A stretch of DNA of 64,000 nt. Source: Polynucleobacter sp. AP-Jannik-300A-C4 (GTDB lineage: Bacteria; Pseudomonadota; Gammaproteobacteria; Burkholderiales; Burkholderiaceae). The notes under the pieces were generated by a model that ran no database searches, had not been told where the DNA came from, and was given only the letters and a program-made list of their open reading frames with translations. Position numbers and translations under genes: made by a program. The stretch is from assembly GCF_018688335.1 (NCBI RefSeq), contig NZ_CP061316.1, forward strand, positions 1,364,001-1,428,000, written 5' to 3'. Below are positions 57,421-64,000 of the stretch, one piece after another (position 1 is the first letter of the stretch; each line of letters starts with the position of its first letter).

Positions 57421-58739
57421 AGCACATACCCCCAAGCGATCCGATTTATATCAGTGGCTCACTACATGTAGACCAAGCTCGCATAGCGATCTCCGATTTA
57501 GTAAAAGACTTAATCGCAGAATCGCATGAAGGCGCTGAGTCTGGCGCCATTGAATGCATCACATTAGATCAAGCAATCAATCGCATCCTGGCGAAAGATT
57601 TACTTTCACCGATTGATGTTCCAGTTGCAGATAACTCAGCAATGGATGGCTTTGCATTTCATGGGGATTGCTTAGGTCAAAGCGAAGACCTTATTAGCCT
57701 CAAAGTGATCGGTACTGCCTTTGCTGGCAAGCCCTATGAGGACAGTATCGCTCCAGGTGAATGCATCAAGATCATGACAGGCGCCTTAATGCCAGGCGAC
57801 TGCGATACCGTGATTCCCCAGGAGTTTATAGAACCCCACAGTCCTATTGATGACTCGATCGTGTCATTCAAAGCCAATCGAGTGAAGCGTGGTGAAAACC
57901 GACGCTTACGTGGAGAAGACTTACAACAAGGCAAGCCAGCAATTACTGCAGGGCGTTTATTGCGCCCCTCTGATCTCGGTCTTGCTGCCTCTCTTGGCAT
58001 CTCCGAACTTGCAGTTCATAGAAAGTTAAGAGTAGCCATACTCTCTTCAGGCGATGAATTACGTCCATTGGGGCATGCTTTAGAGGCTGGCAATATTTAC
58101 GACAGCAATCGTTATAGCTTGATCGGACTCCTCAAGCGTCTTGACTTAGAAATCATCGATTGCGGAATTGTGCGCGATGATCCTGCCTCACTAAAAGCCG
58201 CCTTCATAGATGCCGCCTCAAAAGCAGATGTCCTCATCTCTTCTGGCGGGGTCTCAGCTGGGGAAGCAGATTTCACCAAGCAGATCATGCAAGAACTCGG
58301 TGATGTAGGTTTTTGGAAAATCGCTATGCGTCCAGGCCGCCCTATGGCTTTTGGGATGCTGAGGCCAGTGGATGGATCTAGCCGTAAAACCCTCTTCTTT
58401 GGTTTACCCGGAAATCCAGTAGCAGTGATGGTGACTTTCTACCAATTTGTCCGTTCCGCTTTATTGCAACTCAATGGCGCAAGCCAGACTGAGCCGCCAA
58501 TCATGCAGGCGATTGCCGAAGCGCCCATTCGTAAGCGCCCGGGCCGAACAGAGTTTCAACGCGCCATTGTGGTGCGTGGCCCAGACGGAAAGCCTACAGT
58601 CACACTAACTGGTAGCCAAGGCGCTGGAATTTTGCGATCCATGAGTGAGGCAAATTGCTTTGTGATTCTGTCTCACGAGCAGGGAAATGTGGCTGCTGGT
58701 GACTGGGTAGATGTGGCGCTTTTCGATGGACTGCTTTAA
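57408..58739 (+). CDS. moeA: Molybdopterin molybdotransferase MoeA (copy 2)
   Basis: 443 residues with VPVADNSAMDGFAF, TGALMPGDCDTVIPQE, SSGGVSAGEADF and FGLPGNPVAVMVTF. It is clearly divergent from the copy at 5238-6479 and about 30 residues longer at the N-terminus. Its overlap with mobA suggests the two act together, perhaps for the bis-MGD form of the cofactor. Confidence 0.93.
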   Translation: MSNLKHIPPSDPIYISGSLHVDQARIAISDLVKDLIAESHEGAESGAIECITLDQAINRILAKDLLSPIDVPVADNSAMDGFAFHGDCLGQSEDLISLKVIGTAFAGKPYEDSIAPGECIKIMTGALMPGDCDTVIPQEFIEPHSPIDDSIVSFKANRVKRGENRRLRGEDLQQGKPAITAGRLLRPSDLGLAASLGISELAVHRKLRVAILSSGDELRPLGHALEAGNIYDSNRYSLIGLLKRLDLEIIDCGIVRDDPASLKAAFIDAASKADVLISSGGVSAGEADFTKQIMQELGDVGFWKIAMRPGRPMAFGMLRPVDGSSRKTLFFGLPGNPVAVMVTFYQFVRSALLQLNGASQTEPPIMQAIAEAPIRKRPGRTEFQRAIVVRGPDGKPTVTLTGSQGAGILRSMSEANCFVILSHEQGNVAAGDWVDVALFDGLL

Positions 58740-58750
58740 GATTGCACCTC

Positions 58751-59044
58751 ATGAAACTCACCAAAAAAGAAATTGTCTTCCTAGACCCAATGCATACCGC
58801 CAAAACTCTGGTTTTGGTTTACCTCTGCTTCTCTGTTCCAATTGTGCTGTTAGCCTTATTTGTGGCATTCATTCGTGATGGTGCGATACCTGGATTTACA
58901 GTGCTATCAGCACTGATACTCAATGCCTTACTTGGCTTTGCCCTGCTATGGATTGCCTGCAAGGTCTACAACTGGGTGGCAGGAAAATTTGGTGGTATCG
59001 AACTAGCTCTTCGTGAGCTTCCAGAAGAAATTGAAGCCGACTAA
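58751..59044 (+). CDS. Small two-helix membrane protein
   Basis: 97 residues with two hydrophobic helices (about residues 18-40 and 48-70) and a C-terminal YNWVAGKFGGIELALRELP. A loop-GGIE motif after the second helix recurs in small membrane proteins such as DUF3566, but the family is not certain. An upstream TTG at 58742 is also in frame. It is last gene of the moaA-mobA-moeA2 run. Confidence 0.65.
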   Translation: MKLTKKEIVFLDPMHTAKTLVLVYLCFSVPIVLLALFVAFIRDGAIPGFTVLSALILNALLGFALLWIACKVYNWVAGKFGGIELALRELPEEIEAD

Positions 59045-59067
59045 TTTCTTAGTCGACTTCAATTTTT
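59033..59067 (+). terminator. Intrinsic terminator overlapping the stop of the small membrane protein
   Basis: GAAG-C-CGACTAA (59033-59044) pairs with TTAGTCG-A-CTTC (59049-59060), 11 pairs with one mismatch, followed by AATTTTTC. The stop codon lies in the left arm. It ends the moaA-mobA-moeA2 transcript. Confidence 0.8.
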
Positions 59068-59090
59068 CAGCTTATTTGATTGTCTCTTAC

Positions 59091-60104
59091 TTAAGCACTC
59101 AATACTTCAGTATTAATTAAGCTTGGTGGTTTTTTTCCATCAAGTGCTGCTCGTAAATTTTGCACTGCGAGATCAACCATCGCTCTACGTGTTTTTTCTG
59201 TAGCGCTAGCAATGTGTGGGGCTAACACAATATTGCTGCACTTGAGTAACTCCGGATGCACTTGAGGCTCACCTTCAAAAACATCTAAGCCTGCCGCAAA
59301 TATTTTTCCACTTTGTAACGCTTGCGCTAAAGCTGCATCATCCACAATACCGCCGCGAGCAATATTAACCAGGGTTGCAGATGGTTTCATCATGGCGATT
59401 TCTGCAGCGCCAATCGTGTGATGATTTTGAGCGGTAAACGGAAGAACTAGTACAACATGGTCAGCAGTACGGAGCAATTCTTCTTTCGACACATAAGTAG
59501 CGCCGCAGGCTTTTTCATCAGCTTCAGATAAAGGCTTGCGATTGTGATAAATCACCTTCATCCCAAAACCCAAGGCACGCTTAGCAATACCTTGACCAAT
59601 ACGGCCCATACCGATAATTCCAAGAGTGCTGTGATGCAAATCCATTCCTAATGGGTTAGTCACAATCGACCATTGCCCCCACTTACCAGCTCGCACCCAA
59701 TGTTCCGATTCCGTAATCCGCCTTGCAGTTGCCATCAACAAAGCAAAGCCAAAATCAGCCGTTGTATCCGTAAGAACATCAGGGGTATTAGTGGCCATGA
59801 CACCAGCAGCAGTAATCGCTGGGACATCAAAATTGTTATACCCGACAGAAATATTGGCGACCACCTTCAAATTTTTAGCATCTGAAAGGGCGGAGGCATC
59901 AATCCGCTCACTACCTGTTACCAAAGCCCCCTCAACCTCTGAAAGCGCTTTTTTTAGCTCCTCAGGGGTCATTACTTTATCGATCTGGTTAGAGATAACC
60001 TCATAGGACTCCTCCAATTTGGCTAGCGCCTCAGGAAATATCGCCCTAGCGACCAAAATCTTGGGTTTGGAGGAAGTTGTGGAGTGATTTGCTGGAGTGT
60101 TCAT
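59091..60104 (-). CDS. 2-hydroxyacid dehydrogenase (glyoxylate/hydroxypyruvate reductase type)
   Basis: 337 residues of the D-isomer-specific dehydrogenase family. It has the NAD motif LGIIGMGRIGQGIAKRA and the catalytic Arg (NIARGGIVDD), Glu (DVFEGEPQVHPEL) and His (APHIASATEKTR). The pattern fits glyoxylate reductase/D-glycerate dehydrogenase (GhrB/GyaR-like). The exact substrate is inferred. Confidence 0.88.
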   Translation of the reverse strand: MNTPANHSTTSSKPKILVARAIFPEALAKLEESYEVISNQIDKVMTPEELKKALSEVEGALVTGSERIDASALSDAKNLKVVANISVGYNNFDVPAITAAGVMATNTPDVLTDTTADFGFALLMATARRITESEHWVRAGKWGQWSIVTNPLGMDLHHSTLGIIGMGRIGQGIAKRALGFGMKVIYHNRKPLSEADEKACGATYVSKEELLRTADHVVLVLPFTAQNHHTIGAAEIAMMKPSATLVNIARGGIVDDAALAQALQSGKIFAAGLDVFEGEPQVHPELLKCSNIVLAPHIASATEKTRRAMVDLAVQNLRAALDGKKPPSLINTEVLSA

Positions 60105-60187
60105 AGCGTAACTTTACCTCATCTAAATTGCGGATTCTGCCTGAAAGATGGGATGATTCAGCTAAAATTATGTTTTTATAACTTGGC

Positions 60188-60205
60188 AGTCCATTGGTAT
60201 GGACT
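60188..60205 (+). promoter_or_regulatory. Hairpin in the fdxA leader
   Basis: AGTCCAT-TGGT-ATGGACT, seven perfect pairs around a 4-base loop, ending 18 bases before the fdxA ATG. There is no T-run after it. It may stabilise the mRNA or form an operator. Confidence 0.5.
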
Positions 60206-60223
60206 CCTTACAAGTAAACCATC

Positions 60224-60547
60224 ATGACTTACGTTGTTACCGAAGCTTGTATCCGCTGCAAATACACTGATTGCGTTGATGTCTGCCCAGTCGATTGCTT
60301 TCGTGAAGGCCCTAACTTTTTAGTAATCGATCCTGATGAGTGTATCGATTGCGCGGTGTGCGTACCTGAGTGCCCAGTCAATGCAATTTATGCAGAAGAT
60401 GATGTGCCAGGAGATCAACAGGCGTTCATCAAGCTCAATGCTGAATTGTCACCTGCTTGGACATCAATTACCAAATCTAAAGCTGCACTGCCAGAGGCAG
60501 AAGAGTGGAAAGACGTTAAAAATAAACTTGACCAACTGGTAAAGTAA
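60224..60547 (+). CDS. fdxA: 7Fe-8S ferredoxin FdxA
   Basis: 107 residues. The nine cysteines at 9, 12, 17, 21, 25, 40, 43, 46 and 50 have the spacing of Azotobacter vinelandii ferredoxin I. Cys9, 17 and 50 would bind the [3Fe-4S] cluster and Cys21, 40, 43 and 46 the [4Fe-4S] cluster. It is a low-potential electron carrier, co-transcribed with the flavoprotein reductase that follows directly. Confidence 0.95.
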   Translation: MTYVVTEACIRCKYTDCVDVCPVDCFREGPNFLVIDPDECIDCAVCVPECPVNAIYAEDDVPGDQQAFIKLNAELSPAWTSITKSKAALPEAEEWKDVKNKLDQLVK

Positions 60548-60548
60548 A

Positions 60549-61592
60549 TTGCACTCCCCCATTGAAACCGATGCAGTCATTATTGGCGCCGGTCCGGTGG
60601 GGCTCTTCCAAGTCTTTGAGCTTGGACTTCTAGAAATTAAAGCGCATGTTATTGACTCCCTTCCTGAAGTAGGCGGTCAGTGTATTGAGCTCTATCCAGA
60701 TAAACCAATCTATGACATTCCGGCAATTCCGGTTTGCACTGGTCGTGAACTGATTGGTAATCTACTCAAACAAATTGAGCCATTCAAGCCACAATTTCAT
60801 TTAAATCAAGAGGTCTCCACCCTAGATAAGCAAGCTGATGGCCGCTTTCTGATTCGTACAAGCCAAGATCAGCAATTTTTAACTAAGGCTATTTTTATAG
60901 CTGCTGGTGTTGGCGCATTTCAACCGCGCACACTCAACTTGGATGGGATTGAGGCTTTTGTAGATAAACAAGTCTTCTATCGCGTCACAAATCCTGAACA
61001 ATTTGCAGGCAAGCGCATGGTCATTTGTGGTGGCGGAGATTCCGCGCTAGATTGGGCCTTACATTTTGTTGATCATGCTGCAAGCGTCACACTTATTCAT
61101 CGAAGAGATGAATTTAAAGCAGCACCTCAGTCAGTAGCGAAGATGCGCGCGCTTTGCGCCGCCGGCAAGCTGCAACTCATCATCGGGCAAATTACCGGTC
61201 TTGAAACCTCTCATGACAAGCTTACTGAAATTGCTATCACCAATATTGATGGTGAAATTCAAAAAATTGGCCTAGATGCACTCTTATTGTTTTATGGTCT
61301 CTCGCCTAAGTTGGGCCCTATTGCTGACTGGGGTCTCGATATCGATCGCAAGCAAATTGCTGTAGATACAGCCTGCTTTCAAACTAGCACCCCTGGCATT
61401 TACGCTGTTGGAGACATCAATATCTACCCCGGCAAGAAAAAATTGATTCTGTCTGGCTTTCATGAGGCGGCATTGGCTGCCTTTGCTGCAGCAGCCTATC
61501 TGGCTCCAGAAAAGCAGATTCAGCTTCAGTACACCACCACCTCCCCAAAGCTCCATAAAGCGCTTGGGGTAAGCCCACCGACATTCGAGTAA
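60549..61592 (+). CDS. Ferredoxin/flavodoxin-NADP+ reductase (thioredoxin reductase-like)
   Basis: 347 residues with two Rossmann motifs: [18 protein letters not shown] near residue 10 for FAD and [16 protein letters not shown] near residue 160 for NAD(P)H. There is a C-terminal [15 protein letters not shown] segment. There is no redox-active CxxC pair, which fits the ferredoxin-NADP reductase type 2 group rather than TrxB. The start is a TTG one base after the fdxA stop. The neighbour is a likely redox partner. Confidence 0.88.
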   Translation: MHSPIETDAVIIGAGPVGLFQVFELGLLEIKAHVIDSLPEVGGQCIELYPDKPIYDIPAIPVCTGRELIGNLLKQIEPFKPQFHLNQEVSTLDKQADGRFLIRTSQDQQFLTKAIFIAAGVGAFQPRTLNLDGIEAFVDKQVFYRVTNPEQFAGKRMVICGGGDSALDWALHFVDHAASVTLIHRRDEFKAAPQSVAKMRALCAAGKLQLIIGQITGLETSHDKLTEIAITNIDGEIQKIGLDALLLFYGLSPKLGPIADWGLDIDRKQIAVDTACFQTSTPGIYAVGDINIYPGKKKLILSGFHEAALAAFAAAAYLAPEKQIQLQYTTTSPKLHKALGVSPPTFE

Positions 61593-61630
61593 GCTCTTAA
61601 TATCACTGAATCATTTAGCTGAATAAACCT

Positions 61631-62425
61631 ATGCGTCAATATCACAACCTCATGAAGGAAGTCCTCGAAAAGGGCGTTCAAAAGTCCGATAGAACAGGGA
61701 CTGGAACGATCTCTATCTTCGGCCACCAGATGCGATTTAATCTGGCTGAAGGCTTTCCGATGGTTACCACCAAGAAACTCCATCTCAAGTCCATCATTCT
61801 CGAATTACTCTGGTTTCTGAAGGGCAGCACTGACAACAACTGGCTCAAAGAGCGTGGTGTTTCTATCTGGAATGAATGGGCAGCTCCTGACGGTGACCTA
61901 GGCCCAATTTACGGCTACCAGTGGCGTTCATGGCCCGCGCCCAATGGTCAGCACATCGATCAGATTGCTGAAGTAGTTGAGACACTCAAAAAGAATCCAG
62001 ACTCCCGTCGCATTATTGTTTCCGCATGGAACGTGGCGGATATTCCTCGTATGGCTTTAGCGCCTTGCCATGCCTTCTTTCAGTTCTATGTTGCTGATGG
62101 CAAGCTTTCTTGCCAGCTCTACCAGCGCAGTGCCGATATCTTCTTAGGCGTGCCTTTCAATATTGCTAGCTATGCCCTATTGACCCACATGATGGCGCAG
62201 CAGTGCAATCTAGAAGTGGGTGATTTTGTCTGGACTGGTGGCGACTGCCATCTCTATAGCAACCATTTAGAGCAAGTAGATCTTCAACTATCGAGAGACT
62301 TCTTTCCATTACCCAAGCTCAATATTTTGCGCAAGCCAGACTCTATTTTCGATTATGAATTCGAAGATTTTGAAATTGCTGGCTATGAGTCCCATCCCGC
62401 CATTAAAGCCCCAGTAGCTGTTTAA
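61631..62425 (+). CDS. thyA: Thymidylate synthase
   Basis: 264 residues, the same length as E. coli ThyA, with the nucleophile Cys146 in [11 protein letters not shown], the folate loop [16 protein letters not shown] and [11 protein letters not shown]. It makes dTMP from dUMP with methylene-tetrahydrofolate. It is followed by folA, which recycles the dihydrofolate it produces. Confidence 0.97.
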   Translation: MRQYHNLMKEVLEKGVQKSDRTGTGTISIFGHQMRFNLAEGFPMVTTKKLHLKSIILELLWFLKGSTDNNWLKERGVSIWNEWAAPDGDLGPIYGYQWRSWPAPNGQHIDQIAEVVETLKKNPDSRRIIVSAWNVADIPRMALAPCHAFFQFYVADGKLSCQLYQRSADIFLGVPFNIASYALLTHMMAQQCNLEVGDFVWTGGDCHLYSNHLEQVDLQLSRDFFPLPKLNILRKPDSIFDYEFEDFEIAGYESHPAIKAPVAV

Positions 62426-62439
62426 GAAATGAGAATCGC

Positions 62440-62937
62440 ATGACTGTAGCTAAACACCCCGCTATCTCGATGATTGTTGCCCGCTCACGTAATCACGTGA
62501 TTGGTCGTGACAACCAAATGCCTTGGAAGATTTCTGCTGATCTGCAGTTCTTTAAAAAAGTAACTATGGGTCATCCAGTCATCATGGGTCGCAAGACTTG
62601 GGAATCTATTGGTCGTCCACTTCCTGGACGTCGCAATATTGTGGTGAGTCGCAACACTGACTTACAGCTCACAGGCGCAGAAGTTGTCCACTCACTCGAT
62701 GCAGCCCTCGCTACTTTGAATGAATTCCCACGCGTATTTGTGATTGGCGGGGAACAACTCTTCACCCAAGCATTCCCTCAAGCTGATCGTCTTTACATCA
62801 CAGAAATCGATATGGATGTTGACGGCGGAGATACCTTCTTTAAGGTACCCGATCCAGAGCAATGGAAAGAGATTGAGCGCACCCCTGCATCTGAGGGGGA
62901 GATTACTTTTAATTTCATTACGCTTGAGCGTAAATAG
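62440..62937 (+). CDS. folA: Dihydrofolate reductase
   Basis: 165 residues with ISMIVARSRNHVIGRDNQMP, the catalytic acid Asp34 in WKISADLQFFKK, GRKTWESIGRPLPGRRNIV and VIGGEQLFTQAF. It is 14 bases after thyA in one transcript. Confidence 0.97.
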   Translation: MTVAKHPAISMIVARSRNHVIGRDNQMPWKISADLQFFKKVTMGHPVIMGRKTWESIGRPLPGRRNIVVSRNTDLQLTGAEVVHSLDAALATLNEFPRVFVIGGEQLFTQAFPQADRLYITEIDMDVDGGDTFFKVPDPEQWKEIERTPASEGEITFNFITLERK

Positions 62938-62996
62938 AAAAAACACCCCATTAAAAGCTGTTTTTATTGAATTACCTTCAAAATCAAGGCTAGCAA

Positions 62997-64000
62997 ATGC
63001 ACCTCTTAAGCCGCATTACTTTTGCATCAATCTGTTTACTTTCCGCCAGCCAAATAGCCAATGCTGCCGGGAATGCCGACACCATTTTCTATGGTGGCGA
63101 TATTGTCACAATGAATAGATCGCAGCCTGCAGCTGAGGCTGTAGCAGTTCAAAGTGGAAAAATTATGAAGGTCGGCTCCTTGTCTAGCCTCAAAGGCTTG
63201 CAAGGAAAAGATACCAAATTAATTAACTTAAATGGCCAAACATTAATGCCGGGCTTAGTTGAGCCCCATGTGCATATTATAGGAACGGCATTCTCAGAAG
63301 AGATTTTTCTAAACCTCTCTAATTTCACGATGCCGCATGACACTATAGATGGCTTAGTTGCAAAACTAACTGCGTATAGCAAAAACTTTAAAGATGGTGA
63401 GTGGGTCAATGCATTTGGAGTTGATCCATCCAGAACTGATCCTTTTATGTCTGAGCTAACGGCGGATATCTTAGATAGAGTTTCGACAACAAAACCTGTA
63501 TTTGTATTAAATCAAAGCTTACATATTGCCTATGCTAATCACAAAGCATTGGAAATGGCTGGACTCAATGATTCAAGCCCCAACCCCAAGGGCGGGACGC
63601 TTTTAAAAGATGGTAAGGGACGCCTAACGGGTGTGGTCTATGAAGTTCCAGCTTTCGAATTATTTCTAAGCAAGATGCCCTTGCCTACTCAAGAAGTTAT
63701 TGAGCAAGCTGTGGCTAAGGTTGGTCAAAGATTAGTTAGCAAGGGTGTTACCACTTCAGCAGAAATTACTGTTGGCGGTTATCTTGGAGTTGATAAAGAA
63801 TATGCTCTATTCAACACCATGACGCGCAATGGTAAGTTGCCTGTCAGGGTTAGGGGTTATATGTACTCAAGCGCATACCCAACCTCGAATAAGAGCTATA
63901 AGCCAGGGCAAGGTGATGACACCTTTAAATTAATCGGCGTCAAAATTGTTGCTGATGGCTCTAATCAAGGCTTGACTGGTGCGATGATCAAACCATACGA
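62997..64000 (+). CDS. Secreted amidohydrolase (amidohydrolase_3/YtcJ type), N-terminal part
   Basis: An open frame of about 334 codons running off the window. A signal peptide (LLSRITFASICLLSASQIAN, then A-A) leads a metallo-hydrolase fold: a small beta domain (TIFYGGDIVTMN), the metal-binding LMPGLVEPHVHII and the YtcJ-type KIVADGSNQGLTGAM. The usual Asp of the DxHxH motif is Glu here (EPHVH). It is a predicted periplasmic hydrolase of unknown substrate. Confidence 0.8.
   Translation, partial: MHLLSRITFASICLLSASQIANAAGNADTIFYGGDIVTMNRSQPAAEAVAVQSGKIMKVGSLSSLKGLQGKDTKLINLNGQTLMPGLVEPHVHIIGTAFSEEIFLNLSNFTMPHDTIDGLVAKLTAYSKNFKDGEWVNAFGVDPSRTDPFMSELTADILDRVSTTKPVFVLNQSLHIAYANHKALEMAGLNDSSPNPKGGTLLKDGKGRLTGVVYEVPAFELFLSKMPLPTQEVIEQAVAKVGQRLVSKGVTTSAEITVGGYLGVDKEYALFNTMTRNGKLPVRVRGYMYSSAYPTSNKSYKPGQGDDTFKLIGVKIVADGSNQGLTGAMIKPY

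Noticed and set aside
1..64000. Prophage, insertion sequence, CRISPR or toxin-antitoxin system
   Set aside because: No transposase, integrase, phage structural genes, regularly spaced repeats or recognisable toxin-antitoxin pairs were seen; apart from the intein, gene content is core.

Overview
This window is a stretch of core chromosome from a betaproteobacterium of the family Burkholderiaceae. The gene orders (alaA-hom-thrC-moeA-moaD-moaE, rpmF-plsX-fabHDG-acpP-fabF, degQ-lepA-lepB-rnc-era-recO-pdxJ-acpS, rpsF-priB-rpsR-rplI-dnaB), the moderate GC content and the compact protein set best fit a Polynucleobacter-like freshwater bacterium. The genus assignment is inferred from protein character, not from a database search. 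I see no prophage, insertion sequence, CRISPR array or rRNA operon. The one clear mobile element is an intein inside dnaB.

Layout. 1-4470: a truncated DUF2244 gene, two unrecognised small proteins and a run of minor enzymes (LON-substrate-binding protein, MpaB/DUF2236 protein, DUF4149 protein, AlkB-like dioxygenase, renalase-like oxidoreductase). 4471-10515 (minus): molybdopterin synthase (moaE, moaD), moeA, then threonine biosynthesis (thrC, hom) and the alanine aminotransferase alaA. 10595-17749 (plus): an Mth938-domain protein followed by a lipid A aminoarabinose pathway (arnT, arnB, arnC, a split arnA, arnD). 17787-21602 (plus): bcp, phoH behind a structured leader, an NlpC/P60 lipoprotein and an MscS channel. 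21650-25649 (minus): rpsF-priB-rpsR-rplI-dnaB, with dnaB carrying a class 3 intein. 25783-28425: asparaginase divergent from lexA, a lipoprotein, tRNA-Cys and tRNA-Gly. 28543-32821: pgsA and uvrC (minus), head to head with earP and efp (plus).

32904-47642 (minus): nagZ, acpS, pdxJ, recO, era, rnc, lepB, lepA and degQ, then the fatty-acid cluster fabF, acpP, fabG, fabD, fabH, plsX and rpmF. 47748-52499: yceD, maf, an RsmI-like methyltransferase, sppA, a HAD phosphatase and rluC. 52500-55611: a long structured leader and rne. 55694-59044: a second molybdenum-cofactor cluster (moaA, mobA, moeA2) plus a small membrane protein. 59091-64000: a hydroxyacid dehydrogenase, fdxA with a ferredoxin/flavodoxin reductase, thyA-folA, and the start of a secreted amidohydrolase running off the window.

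The points most worth following up are the class 3 intein splitting the DnaB P-loop, a multi-hairpin leader with a terminator directly in front of phoH, the phoH terminator encoded inside the signal peptide of the next gene, a roughly 370-nt rne leader whose last hairpin covers the Shine-Dalgarno, a probably leaderless lexA, and the uvrC/earP start codons sharing one CATG.
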